Source: an uncultured Clostridia bacterium (lineage in GTDB: Bacteria > Bacillota > Clostridia > Oscillospirales > Ruminococcaceae). From it: DNA of 64,000 nucleotides. The notes beneath the pieces were generated by a model. It was not told the DNA's origin, ran no database searches, and worked only from the letters and a program-made list of their open reading frames with translations. This document shows, piece by piece, positions 25,709 to 34,908 of this stretch. A program made the translations under genes and the position numbers. Location of the stretch: contig CAMCFA010000001.1 of assembly GCA_945873955.1 (NCBI GenBank), forward strand, positions 248,001-312,000. Reading direction: 5' to 3'. Position 1 is the stretch's first letter; every line of letters starts with the position of its first letter.

Positions 25709-28700
25709 TGAGCGGTATAATGACATGGACAGACGAGCAGAAAACCGCGATAAACTACCCGTCGGACAGCTCTGCCTGCGTTACCGCAGCGGCGGGCAGC
25801 GGTAAGACCGCGCTTCTTATCGAACGGGTAGTCACGCTTATCAAGGGCAACCCCGAAAAGGATATCCCGCCCGTTCCAGGGGATAAGTTCGCGATACTTA
25901 CCTTTACAAGAAACGCCGCGGAGGAATTCCGCACCAGAATGACCCTTGCGATAGACAAGGCTTCCCGCAGCAGCGCAGACAGCGTTCCCCGCGAACAACT
26001 GATCAAGTTCAGAAGTTCTGTCATAAGCACGATAAACTCCTTTTGTCTTGGTATACTAAAGGAGCATGCGGAGCTTTTAGGGCTGCCCGTGAACTTCTCC
26101 ATAGTCGAGGAGAGCAAGGGGCTTATCATGCGCCAAACCGCGCTGGATAACACTATGGAGTACTTCTACTCCCCGGAATTTGCAGCAGACTTTTTGGAGA
26201 TATACGAGGGCTTCGGCGGGGTCGTTTCGGCAGAGGAGCGGGAATCTATCGGCAGCGAGGCAAGAGAGCTGCTGCACAAGAGTTTTTCATTCAGCAAGGA
26301 CGATCAGCTTCGACAGGCAGTGACTGCGATCTATCTGAAATCCACCTCCCTTGCGGACAGCGAGGAATGGCTTGACGGCTGCGCGGAGGTGTTCAGCAGC
26401 GTTGAAAAAATGGAAAGGCGGTTTCTGCCGGTCATCATTGATGATCTGCGGCGGCAGTGCGCCCTGCTGAAAAGCGCAATGCTGCGCTATAAGAGCCTTT
26501 GCGACGGCGCGGACCCGGAATTCAGCGAGAGATTTCAGTCGGTCTTGTCGGTCGATGAAGCTGCGGTTAATATGTTGCTTAGCGCCTTTGAAAATGCTTT
26601 CCCGGAAGATAAGCAGCCGGTTTTATCCGATTTCGCGCGCTTCAACAGCGAATGCCCGGAGCTGACATTCGGGACTTTCAGCCGCTCCGGTATTCCGCGG
26701 AACAACCCGGCTTACAAAGAGCTTAAAGCGGCGGTGGATATCGCGCGAAAGCGCATACAGAAGTACTGCGCCGATATCCGGGAGGGCTGCGGCTACGCCG
26801 GCGACCTTGCGGAGAAAGAGCTTGTACCGCAGCAGAAAGCTGTAACTGCGCTGGTTATGCTGGTTCGGCGGCTGCAGGCGGAATATTCCGCTTTGAAACG
26901 CAAGGCGGGGGTCGTGGATTTCGCCGACTGCGAGCGTATGCTGCTTGATAAGCTGCGCGAGGAGGGCTGCGGGCTGCGGCAGGAGCTTGCGGAACGCTAT
27001 CAGTGCATTATACTGGACGAGTTTCAGGACACAAACGACCTGCAATACGAGATATTCCGGCTGATATCGCGGGAGCAGAAAAACCTGTTCTTCGTGGGGG
27101 ATATCAAGCAGTCAATATACGCGTTCCGCGGCGGTAATCCCGAAATTATGGCGCGGTGCTGCGCTCCGGGCAGCGGATATGAGAAACTTCCGCTGAACCG
27201 CAATTTCCGCAGCCGCAGCGAGGTCATAAACACGGTAAACGCAATGTTCGACGGCGTTATGACCGAGAAATACGGCGAGGTGGACTATTCAGACGGTAAC
27301 GGGCTTGTTCCCGGTGCAAAATTTCCGGGGACGGGCGACGATTACCTTTCGGAGCTGTATCTGCTGGACTTCCCCGCCCGTGAGAAGAAACAGGAGGAAA
27401 CTCCCGCCGAGGGCGAAACCGCAGCAGCTCCCGACAAGAAAAAGCCCACAGAACAGCTTGAGCTTGAAGCAAGCAATCCCGTGGCGGAGGCGCGCTTCAC
27501 CGCTGCGCTGATACAAAAAATGGCTGCGGAGCGCTTCCCGGTGAAGAAGGACGACGACAGCCTGCGCCCCTGCTCATGGGGGGATTTCGCGATATTGCTG
27601 CGAAGCAAGACCCACTTTGCGGACTACAAGGCGGAGCTTGAAAAGCTGGGTATACCGGTGGCAACAAACGGCGGGAACTACCTCTCAGCGGACGAGATAA
27701 ACCTCATTCTTAGCTACCTTAAAGTAATAGACAACCCACAGCTTGACGAGGAGCTTCTGGCGGTGCTGATGTCGCCGCTTTACGGCATTACCGCCGAGGA
27801 GCTGTCCCTGGCGCGGCTGGGAATACTAGGCTACAATATCGAAGCGCTTGACAAATCTGGGATAGACCTTGACCCGCTGTACGACAGCTTTGCGGGACAG
27901 TCCCTGTTCGGCTGTATCTGCGCGGCGGCGGGCAGTGAGCTGGCGCAGCAGAGTTATTCCGGCGCAGCCGGAGAAGTTATGCGGCAGCTTGCGGAGAACG
28001 GCGCGGAACGCTCTCCGGACGTGAAATGCAGGCGTTTCACAGAGCATTTCAGCGAATTTCGCAGATTTGCGGCGAATAACTCAGTGGAGCGGCTTATCCG
28101 GAGAATTTACGACGACACGGATTTCTTTTCGGTCATCTCCACCTACGAGCGCGGTGACAGAAAGCTCGCGAACATTCGCCTACTGCTGAAATACACTGCG
28201 GATTTCGAGGAAAGCGGCGGCGGTACTCTCAGTGATTTCCTGCGCTACACCGACGCTGTGCGGGAAAACTCCGGCGGTCTGGAGGAAGCGGTAGTCCCGC
28301 AGGAGGCGGCGGACGCGGTTCAGATACTTACGTTCCACGCTTCAAAGGGACTTCAATGGAAGATTGTGATTCTAGGCGGGCTTGGTACGGCTCTGCACGA
28401 CGACAGATCAAGCATTATAATAGACCGCAAAACCGGTATCGGACTGAAAAATACGCTGATCAAGCAACGTCTTAGAACTACAACCCTCAGCTACAACGGC
28501 GCGATAGCTTCGGTAGAAACCTCGCAGCTGGGCGACGAACTGCGGCTGCTTTACGTTGCCATGACAAGAGCCGAGGAAAAGCTCGTCATGATAGGACAAA
28601 TCACCGAAAAGTCGGCGGCTGAATGCTGCACCGACTGCTTTTCGCCGGAGTTCGCCCTGTCCGGAAACACTCATTTGAAGTGGATATTAAGCTCCATGCT

Positions 28701-29598
28701 GCGTTATCGTGACGACCTCTCAGAATCCGAGATCCCGGAACTGCTGGAAGCGCCCGGACTGAAACTCAGTTGGGTAAGGGACAGGCCCCCCGAACCGGAG
28801 GAGATCGCACCGGAGCTGCCAGAGGACGGCGAGCCGGACGAGGAAACCGCCATGAAAATAAGCAGCATGATCTCCGAGAAATATGCCAACCGGTACGAAA
28901 CCACGCTGCAAAGCCGTTTCAGCGTTACCGAGCTTGCCCACCGGAACGAACTCCGTGAGAAGAAACCGGGTGATATTCAGCTAAAAAAGCCGGAGTTCCT
29001 CACGCCCAAGAAGCAAGGCGAGGTAAGAATAAGCGGCATTCTTGTGGGAAACACATTCCACCACATCATGGAGCTGTTCCCGCTGGAGGCTCTCCGGGCG
29101 GACTTCTCGCGGGATGACATGGAGGCTGCGGTCGAGGTTGAGATAGATCAGCTAATTGAACAACAGCGGCTCACCCCGGAGGAATGTCTGTGCGCTTCCG
29201 GCGACCGGCATGACGACTTTGTGAAGAAGATCTCGGCGTTCTTCTGCGGCGAACTGGGTCGGGATATGCTTTCCGCTCAGCGGGTGGAACGGGAGTACGA
29301 GATCTTTGCGGAGCTTCCCGCCGCGGAATTGTTCCCGGAGGACAATACCGGTGAGAGTACAACAATAATTCAAGGTCGTGTGGACATGCTGTTCGTAAAG
29401 GACGGCAGGGTGGTCGTTGTGGACTATAAGAGCGACAGCCGCGGAGGTCTTGAAGCGGAATTTGACTCGTACAGCACGCAGCTTCGGCTGTATCGGCGAA
29501 TTCTTCCGCTGCTTATGACAGATTGCAGCGGCGATAATATTGACATGGTTCTTTACTCTTTCGGGCAGGAACATGCTTATTATATTGACAGCAAATAA
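25708..29598 (+). CDS. addA: AddA helicase-nuclease subunit
   Basis: A 1296-residue UvrD/RecB-type helicase with a C-terminal nuclease. The helicase motifs are complete: AAAGSGKT (27-34), LDEFQDTND (D437-E438), FVGDIKQSIYAFRGG, LTFHASKGLQW and LLYVAMTRAEEKLV. The nuclease core is VVVVDYKSD (D1239, K1241). It provides the motor and one of the two nucleases of AddAB. The length is a little above the Bacillus subunit (1232). A glutamate/alanine-rich linker (about 565-590) separates two helicase subdomains. The ATG overlaps the addB stop. No terminator is visible before the next gene at 29621. Confidence 0.95.
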   Translation: MSGIMTWTDEQKTAINYPSDSSACVTAAAGSGKTALLIERVVTLIKGNPEKDIPPVPGDKFAILTFTRNAAEEFRTRMTLAIDKASRSSADSVPREQLIKFRSSVISTINSFCLGILKEHAELLGLPVNFSIVEESKGLIMRQTALDNTMEYFYSPEFAADFLEIYEGFGGVVSAEERESIGSEARELLHKSFSFSKDDQLRQAVTAIYLKSTSLADSEEWLDGCAEVFSSVEKMERRFLPVIIDDLRRQCALLKSAMLRYKSLCDGADPEFSERFQSVLSVDEAAVNMLLSAFENAFPEDKQPVLSDFARFNSECPELTFGTFSRSGIPRNNPAYKELKAAVDIARKRIQKYCADIREGCGYAGDLAEKELVPQQKAVTALVMLVRRLQAEYSALKRKAGVVDFADCERMLLDKLREEGCGLRQELAERYQCIILDEFQDTNDLQYEIFRLISREQKNLFFVGDIKQSIYAFRGGNPEIMARCCAPGSGYEKLPLNRNFRSRSEVINTVNAMFDGVMTEKYGEVDYSDGNGLVPGAKFPGTGDDYLSELYLLDFPAREKKQEETPAEGETAAAPDKKKPTEQLELEASNPVAEARFTAALIQKMAAERFPVKKDDDSLRPCSWGDFAILLRSKTHFADYKAELEKLGIPVATNGGNYLSADEINLILSYLKVIDNPQLDEELLAVLMSPLYGITAEELSLARLGILGYNIEALDKSGIDLDPLYDSFAGQSLFGCICAAAGSELAQQSYSGAAGEVMRQLAENGAERSPDVKCRRFTEHFSEFRRFAANNSVERLIRRIYDDTDFFSVISTYERGDRKLANIRLLLKYTADFEESGGGTLSDFLRYTDAVRENSGGLEEAVVPQEAADAVQILTFHASKGLQWKIVILGGLGTALHDDRSSIIIDRKTGIGLKNTLIKQRLRTTTLSYNGAIASVETSQLGDELRLLYVAMTRAEEKLVMIGQITEKSAAECCTDCFSPEFALSGNTHLKWILSSMLRYRDDLSESEIPELLEAPGLKLSWVRDRPPEPEEIAPELPEDGEPDEETAMKISSMISEKYANRYETTLQSRFSVTELAHRNELREKKPGDIQLKKPEFLTPKKQGEVRISGILVGNTFHHIMELFPLEALRADFSRDDMEAAVEVEIDQLIEQQRLTPEECLCASGDRHDDFVKKISAFFCGELGRDMLSAQRVEREYEIFAELPAAELFPEDNTGESTTIIQGRVDMLFVKDGRVVVVDYKSDSRGGLEAEFDSYSTQLRLYRRILPLLMTDCSGDNIDMVLYSFGQEHAYYIDSK

Positions 29599-29620
29599 CA
29601 GTATTTTATGAGGTGATACT

Positions 29621-30880
29621 ACGAAAAAACAGATCATATCAGCGCTTGCGGCGGCTGCGTTAGCGCTTTCAGGCATGACGGCATTTGCGCAGAGCAGCGG
29701 TTTTGCCGGAGAGGACAGGCTGATCACGGCGGCGGCTGCCCCCTACAACAACAAATATACCCAGATCAAATGGGGCGGCGAGGAAAAACGCACCGGCTGC
29801 GGGATCCCGCTGACCGACGGCGAAAGGCTGCTGCTCCCCTGTGAAAGCTCTCTGCTGGCTCTTGGCGAGGAAACCGGAGAGGTAAAGGCGGAAGTTGAAC
29901 TGCCGGAAAAATGTTCCGAGTACTATGCCGGGGCGAAAACAGGCACTTCCCTGCTGCTGCCGACTGAACACGGCGTGAGCCTTATCAGCACAGACAGCAT
30001 GACGGTTAGGGCCTCCCGCAGCTTTGACGGCGCTGTTGCTTCCGACTGCGCAATGATAGACGATATGGGCTATTTCGCCGTAGAAAGCGTCGACGGATTT
30101 GAGTTCCTGTGCGTGGACCTAGGTTCTGAGGGTCTTTCGACACTGTGGAGCTGCGAGCTACCGGAGCAGCCCACCGCTGCGACAGTGCAGGGCGACTATA
30201 TTATTTTCGGTGCGGGCAGCAGCCTGTATACTCACCACTACAAGGAGGACAGCTTCACCGAGATACCGCTTGGCAGGGAGATCACAGGCACGCCGTTTGC
30301 GACGGAATATGCGGTGTTTTTCTCAACGAAGGACGGCTTCGCGGGAAAGCTGCGGCTCAATATTGACGGCACGCTGGAGCAGGACACTCTGACCTACTGC
30401 GAGATAGGAGCTGAACCCTCCTCGCCGCTGTCATGGAACGGCAGACTGTACGTTGCAACTAAGGACGGGTTCTATATTCTGGACAACCTCAATATGGACG
30501 TTATGCACATCATCACTGACATCAAGGGGGGGTGTACCCCGCAGGTGCATTACGGCAGCGGACCTTATATCTACACCGTTGCAGAGCGGGAGGAACGCTG
30601 GGCGGTCTACTGCGTCCGGGATATGGACGAAGACAGCGACCCGGTGACCGCTATCCTTGCGCAGATGGAGGACTACACGAACGGCGCGTTCTGCGCTTCG
30701 GCAAAAGGGACACTGTACTTCCGGGACGGTATCGGGCGGGTGTACGCGCTGACTGTCGCGCCGTTTGACGTTTTCGGGCTGATAATACGGCTGGTGGTGG
30801 TTCTGGCGCTGATCGTTGTTGTGTTCATCTGGCTGAAAAAAGTGGCGCAGCGACGGGCAAATCTTCGCCCCAAATACTGA
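29621..30880 (+). CDS. Secreted beta-propeller-like protein with C-terminal membrane anchor; apparent ACG start
   Basis: In frame with a 401-residue open frame from the ATG at 29675 there is an upstream extension that reads as a perfect signal peptide (KKQIISALAAAALALSGMTAFAQ). The codon before it, five bases after AGGTG, is ACG at 29621, and an in-frame stop at 29609 rules out any earlier start. I annotate from the ACG (419 residues). The rest has repeated short beta blades (GDYIIFGAGSSLYT, WNGRLYVATKDGFYILDN), resembling PQQ-type propellers, then a membrane helix at the end (about 382-405) and a basic cytoplasmic tail. It is 22 bases after addA. No function can be assigned. Confidence 0.7.
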   Translation, partial: TKKQIISALAAAALALSGMTAFAQSSGFAGEDRLITAAAAPYNNKYTQIKWGGEEKRTGCGIPLTDGERLLLPCESSLLALGEETGEVKAEVELPEKCSEYYAGAKTGTSLLLPTEHGVSLISTDSMTVRASRSFDGAVASDCAMIDDMGYFAVESVDGFEFLCVDLGSEGLSTLWSCELPEQPTAATVQGDYIIFGAGSSLYTHHYKEDSFTEIPLGREITGTPFATEYAVFFSTKDGFAGKLRLNIDGTLEQDTLTYCEIGAEPSSPLSWNGRLYVATKDGFYILDNLNMDVMHIITDIKGGCTPQVHYGSGPYIYTVAEREERWAVYCVRDMDEDSDPVTAILAQMEDYTNGAFCASAKGTLYFRDGIGRVYALTVAPFDVFGLIIRLVVVLALIVVVFIWLKKVAQRRANLRPKY

Positions 30881-30927
30881 TATGACAAATTCTGCAAAGA
30901 AAAATACAGATTTTTTCACAAAACATA

Positions 30928-30956
30928 TTGATTTTTCTCGCAGAGTGTTGTATAAT
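30928..30956 (+). promoter_or_regulatory. Sigma-A type promoter for cheV
   Basis: TTGATT (30928-30933) and TATAAT (30951-30956) are spaced by 17 bases, 32 bases before the cheV start. The first ten bases (TTGATTTTTC) are identical to those of the chemoreceptor promoter at 43223. Confidence 0.82.
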
Positions 30957-30988
30957 GTAACTATAAATAATGAAAAGGAGAGTACGCA

Positions 30989-31882
30989 ATGGACACCAAT
31001 ATACTCTTAGAGAGCGGCACGAACGAACTTGAAGTGCTGGAATTCATGGTAGGCGAACAGAGCTTCGGCATAAATATCGCCAAAGTCACTGAGATCATGA
31101 ACTACCAGACTATGGTCCCAGTTCCCGACTCCCACCCTGCCTTTGAGGGCGTTTTCACCCCCAGAGATAAGGTCATTTCTGTTATCAATCTGCATACCAT
31201 TCTCCACAAGACAAGCCCCGACCCGGAGCATGACCTGCTGATAATCTGCCATTTCAACACGAAGGACGTTGGTTTCCATGTTTCATCTGTAAAGGGTATT
31301 CAGCGCATTTCGTGGGAGGATATCGAGAAGCCCCCGGCTATGTCCGGCGACGGCACTCACAATATCGCCACCGGCATCGCGAAGTTCAAGGACAGGATCG
31401 TGCTTATCCTCGATTTTGAGAAGATAGTATCCGATATGGATCCTACCGCCGCTTTTGATACTTCCGGCGTGGTTGCCACAAGCGCTGACAAATCCGCAAA
31501 GCACATCGTCATTGCGGAGGATTCCCCGTTCCTCAACACGCTTATCGTCAACACACTGCACGACGCGGGCTACAAGAACGTGGTACACTTCGACAACGGC
31601 AAGGACGCGTGGGACTACATCAGCGGTCACAAGGATCTTGGCGGAAACATTCTCGAACAGATCTCCTGCGTGATAAGCGATATCGAAATGCCTAAAATGG
31701 ACGGACATCATCTGACAAAGCAGATAAAAGACGACCCGATCTTAAAGGCTATTCCGGTTTATCTGTTCTCTTCCCTCATCAACGAACAAATGAGGATAAA
31801 GGGCGAGAGCGTCGGCGCGGACGGTCAGTTCTCCAAGCCGCAGATCGGTCAGCTTATCCAGTACATAAACGAACATGTATAA
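30989..31882 (+). CDS. cheV: CheV chemotaxis coupling protein
   Basis: A 297-residue CheW-CheY fusion. The N-terminal CheW domain (about 15-150; VLEFMVGEQSFGINIAKVTEI) couples receptors to CheA. The C-terminal receiver (about 171-297) has the acidic pocket (VIAEDSPF), phospho-acceptor D231 in VISDIEMPKMDG, the switch residue segment LFSSLI and the lysine in QFSKPQ. In Bacillus phosphorylation of CheV helps adaptation. It is a single gene between its own promoter and a terminator; no cheA or flagellar genes lie in the window, so the main chemotaxis operon must be elsewhere. Confidence 0.95.
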   Translation: MDTNILLESGTNELEVLEFMVGEQSFGINIAKVTEIMNYQTMVPVPDSHPAFEGVFTPRDKVISVINLHTILHKTSPDPEHDLLIICHFNTKDVGFHVSSVKGIQRISWEDIEKPPAMSGDGTHNIATGIAKFKDRIVLILDFEKIVSDMDPTAAFDTSGVVATSADKSAKHIVIAEDSPFLNTLIVNTLHDAGYKNVVHFDNGKDAWDYISGHKDLGGNILEQISCVISDIEMPKMDGHHLTKQIKDDPILKAIPVYLFSSLINEQMRIKGESVGADGQFSKPQIGQLIQYINEHV

Positions 31883-31885
31883 AAA

Positions 31886-31919
31886 ATCTCCCGGTTTTCA
31901 GCCGGGAGATTTTCTTTTA
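31886..31919. terminator. Bidirectional terminator between cheV and the epimerase gene
   Basis: A stem AATCTCCCGG / CCGGGAGATT with a six- to seven-base loop is flanked by A-run and T-run, so it can serve both converging genes. Confidence 0.88.
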
Positions 31920-32795
31920 TCAGACCTTCGCTTTATGTTCAACTGCGGTGATCGTATAGGTAAACGCCTTTTCGCCGTCCGGCGGGAGTATCTCTATACC
32001 GCGCTTCTCAGCGAAAACTCCGGTGCAGTCATCAAAATCGGCGGAGCCGCACCACGGCTCAATGCAGAGGAACGGCGCGTTCTTCGCCTGCCAGATACCG
32101 AGGCTGGTGAAATCCGGGAAATCCACGCGAACGCCGACGTTCTCTTTATTCAGCAGTTCCACCTGCCGGCAGTTCGGCTTGTCGAAGTAGCACACGTCCT
32201 CATAGAACATCTCATGGGAAAGCGGCAGAGTGCGCTCACCCTCTAACAGCGTGCGGCGGTTGTGCTCCTCATGAAGCCCGGTGGTGAGATTGTAGTTCGG
32301 CACAGCAGCGGTTTCCGGCATAGGGAATTCAAGACGGTAGTCTGTCATGTCGCCGGGAGTCGCGAACGCCGGGTGAGCGCCGATACAGAACGGCATATCG
32401 CTGTCACTGTTGTTATGTACGCGGTAGGTCACGGTGATACCGTCGGCTTTGAGGGTATACCGCACGGTGAAGCGGAAGTCGAACGGGTACATCGCCTTTG
32501 TGTAGTCGCTCTGGGTGAGTGAAAACATCGCGCTGGTGGTGCTGAACTCCTCCGGAGTGAATTCAAGGTCGCGGGCGAAACCGTGCTTGGTTATTTTGTA
32601 TTCCGCGCCGTTTATCACGGTCTTGCCGTCCTTTAATGTGCCTATCATCGGGAACAGAAGCGGCGACGTCTTTCCCCAGAACGCAGGGTCGGCGCTCCAC
32701 ATAAGCTCTCGGCTGCCGACCTTGAGGGATTTCAGCTCTGCGCCCTTTGAGATTATCTTCGCGGAGATATCTCCATTTTTCAGTGTTATGTCCAT
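31920..32795 (-). CDS. Aldose 1-epimerase family protein
   Basis: A 291-residue galactose-mutarotase fold protein of the YeaD/LacX-like type. Recognisable pieces are the start of the fold (GDISAKIISKGAELKSLKV), the conserved histidine region FCIGAHPAF and the C-terminal FLCIEPWCG with the catalytic glutamate. It interconverts alpha and beta anomers of hexoses or hexose phosphates; the sugar is not clear. The ATG at 32793-32795 has an AAGGAGGAAAAC site, which decides it over an in-frame ATG 12 codons upstream. Last gene of the DacF-RlmH-epimerase string, 16 bases after rlmH. Confidence 0.87.
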   Translation of the reverse strand: MDITLKNGDISAKIISKGAELKSLKVGSRELMWSADPAFWGKTSPLLFPMIGTLKDGKTVINGAEYKITKHGFARDLEFTPEEFSTTSAMFSLTQSDYTKAMYPFDFRFTVRYTLKADGITVTYRVHNNSDSDMPFCIGAHPAFATPGDMTDYRLEFPMPETAAVPNYNLTTGLHEEHNRRTLLEGERTLPLSHEMFYEDVCYFDKPNCRQVELLNKENVGVRVDFPDFTSLGIWQAKNAPFLCIEPWCGSADFDDCTGVFAEKRGIEILPPDGEKAFTYTITAVEHKAKV

Positions 32796-32811
32796 GTTTT
32801 CCTCCTTGAAG

Positions 32812-33291
32812 TCATTTATGATACTTTCCATTGTTGATTATAGAATAAGCGCGGTAGACCTGCTCCATGAGCATTACCCTAGCCAGCGAATGAGGGAATG
32901 TCATAGGCGACATTGAAAGCCGCAGGTCAGCCTGTGATTTTAAATCAGAGTCCAGCCCGAAGGAACTGCCCACCACGAAATTCACCGTGCTGAACCCCTG
33001 CCCCGCCGCTGCTTCCAGCTTCTGCGCAAGCTGCTCGCTGGAGAGGGTCTTGCCCTCAATGCACATGGCAACGGTGAAGCTGCCGGGCTTTATCTGCTCC
33101 CGTATCTTCCCTGCTTCCTGCCGGAGCGCGGCTTCTATCTGCGCCGGGGAGGGCTTCTGCGGGAGGTTCACCGGGTCTGGCTCGCTCACCCTCGCGCTGA
33201 CGTAGCCGCCAAGCCGTTTTAGGTACTCGGCGCAGGCTTCACGGAAATAGGCTTCTTTCAGCTTGCCCATAGCGATAAAGTTGATGTTCAA
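32812..33291 (-). CDS. rlmH: 23S rRNA pseudouridine-1915 N3-methyltransferase RlmH
   Basis: A 159-residue SPOUT methyltransferase. The N-terminus INFIAMGKLKEAYFREACAEYLKRL, the SAM-binding knot NFVVGSSFGLD and the C-terminal MTFPHSLARVMLMEQVYRAYSI are all diagnostic, and the protein ends in the family's NGKYHK. It methylates the modified base in helix 69 of the 70S ribosome. The start is a TTG at 33289-33291, overlapping the upstream carboxypeptidase stop (TTGA); the length fits the family exactly with this start. Confidence 0.95.
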   Translation of the reverse strand: MNINFIAMGKLKEAYFREACAEYLKRLGGYVSARVSEPDPVNLPQKPSPAQIEAALRQEAGKIREQIKPGSFTVAMCIEGKTLSSEQLAQKLEAAAGQGFSTVNFVVGSSFGLDSDLKSQADLRLSMSPMTFPHSLARVMLMEQVYRAYSIINNGKYHK

Positions 33292-34757
33292 TATCTGCGC
33301 CCGCCTTTCTTCTGTGAGGACATGTTCAGCTTCCTGCGGCGGTTCATTTGCGCCACCTTTTTGCGGTACGCCACTTTCATATAGTGGGTGGTTATCAGCA
33401 GAACTATCTCAACAGCAGTAAGCGCTACTATCCACCCGAACAGCGGGTCTGCCATGACCTGCTTTATCTTTTCCTTGTAGAACTCGGTGACGTCTATCTC
33501 CACGCCTGCTTCGGTGATAAGCGGCACTGTGGCAAGCGTTTCGTCGTTGAGCTTCAGCTCAAGCACGCCAACTTGAAGCCCCTTGTTGAACGGTGCTTGA
33601 AGCGGCTCCGCGTCGCTGTTCAGCTTTATCTCCTTTGAAACCGTCGTGCTGTTAAGGCTCTTTTCCAGCAGGGTGTAGAAATCGTCGGAGGCGCAAACGC
33701 CCACCTTATCAGCGTTCTTGCCTTGATTTACGTCCACCTGCGTGATCTGCTCGTTCGCCTTGACAACGTTGGTGTATACAAACTCGCTGAAAGCCCAGTC
33801 GTACAGCGCAATATGATCCTCGAAAGAATAATTCGCTACCGCGCCGGTTTCATCATGATAGGGCGCGCCAAGCGTTACCAGAAGATAGGAATATCCCCTG
33901 CCGTCGCTGCCCTTGCTGGTGCAGGTAGTGACCAACGCCCTTGAACCCTCGTGCGGGTTGGCGGTGTCCCATGCGCCGTCCTTATAGTCGTAGTACTCGT
34001 CGATACTTCCGGTCTTGATACCGCGGACGCCCTCATAGTAATAGGGGCTGCTCTCGTTCATCAGCTTATTTGTGGTGTATATCGTGTAGCCGTCCGGGTG
34101 CTTTGAGTTAGCCGGCATATCGTAGGACGAACTGCTGCATATCGTCATAAAGCCGGGATAATTGTCCATTGCGTACCGGGTGATGAGGTATAAGTCCCTC
34201 GCGGAGGTGTAATTGTCCTCGGCGTAAAGTCCGTGGGTATTCGCGAAATGCGTGTTGGTGCAGCCAATCTCCTCCGCTTTGGCGTTCATCATGTCAACAT
34301 AGGCTGGGATACTCCCGGCAATGTTCAGCGCAAGTAGGTTCGCGGACTCGCAGGCGGAGGCTACCATAAGCGAATACAGGCAGTCCCAGTAGGTAACGTT
34401 GGTCTGTCCGTTCTCTATCTCTGCATTTGAAGCGCCTGATGTGCCGCCGTAATTCGGATTTCCTTCAAAAAATTCGTTGGTGCAGTCGTATGTGACCTTG
34501 ACAGTCTGGTTGAAGTCCTTGATGTTCTCCAGTGCCACAAGCGCTGTCATTATCTTCGTGGTGGAAGCAGGTATCATCTTAGCGTCTGGGTTCTTCGACA
34601 CGATAACAATGTCCGTGTCGAGATTGACCATGTAAACTGCCTCGCTGTGTATGTCAAATTTCGGCGTAAATGCGGCGGAAGCGCTGATTCCTGCGCCGAA
34701 TGTGCTGCATAGTAAAATTATTGACAGAAATAACGAAAAAATTTTTGCTTTTCGCAT
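33288..34757 (-). CDS. D-alanyl-D-alanine carboxypeptidase (DacF/PBP5-like)
   Basis: A 489-residue low-molecular-weight penicillin-binding protein that removes the terminal D-alanine of peptidoglycan pentapeptide. It has a signal peptide (1-28), the SxxK motif ASTTK (S65, K68), KTGS (K248-G250) and a C-terminal membrane helix (about 438-460, WIVALTAVEIVLLITT) followed by a basic tail. The second active-site motif, usually S-x-N, reads S134-A-C136 in SACESAN, a less usual form. The serine enzyme should still work, since other clostridial members vary here. It heads a three-gene string with rlmH and the epimerase. Confidence 0.92.
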   Translation of the reverse strand: MRKAKIFSLFLSIILLCSTFGAGISASAAFTPKFDIHSEAVYMVNLDTDIVIVSKNPDAKMIPASTTKIMTALVALENIKDFNQTVKVTYDCTNEFFEGNPNYGGTSGASNAEIENGQTNVTYWDCLYSLMVASACESANLLALNIAGSIPAYVDMMNAKAEEIGCTNTHFANTHGLYAEDNYTSARDLYLITRYAMDNYPGFMTICSSSSYDMPANSKHPDGYTIYTTNKLMNESSPYYYEGVRGIKTGSIDEYYDYKDGAWDTANPHEGSRALVTTCTSKGSDGRGYSYLLVTLGAPYHDETGAVANYSFEDHIALYDWAFSEFVYTNVVKANEQITQVDVNQGKNADKVGVCASDDFYTLLEKSLNSTTVSKEIKLNSDAEPLQAPFNKGLQVGVLELKLNDETLATVPLITEAGVEIDVTEFYKEKIKQVMADPLFGWIVALTAVEIVLLITTHYMKVAYRKKVAQMNRRRKLNMSSQKKGGRRY

Positions 34758-34809
34758 ATAGACAAATCTCCTATAATGAGTTATTATATATATTGGGTCT
34801 TTAAGTACT

Positions 34810-34838
34810 ATTATATAATAATTGACGAGGATTGTAAA
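34810..34838 (-). promoter_or_regulatory. Sigma-A type promoter for the carboxypeptidase string
   Basis: On the minus strand, TTTACA (34833-34838) and TATAAT (34810-34815) are spaced by 17 bases, about 50 bases before the dac start. Confidence 0.75.
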
Positions 34839-34858
34839 GACTTTTTTTCAAATTGTAA

Positions 34859-34891
34859 CCGAGTTGTAAGAATTTCCTTATTCGAACTCGG
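34859..34891. other. Inverted repeat in the leader of the metallophosphoesterase-like gene
   Basis: CCGAGTT at 34859-34865 pairs with AACTCGG at 34885-34891, with further partial pairing inside (GTAAGAAT / TTATTC). It ends 18 bases before the start codon and has no T-run. It could be an operator or an RNA hairpin; no clear plus-strand promoter was found next to it. Confidence 0.4.
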
Positions 34892-34908
34892 CTGCACGGG
34901 GGGATAAT

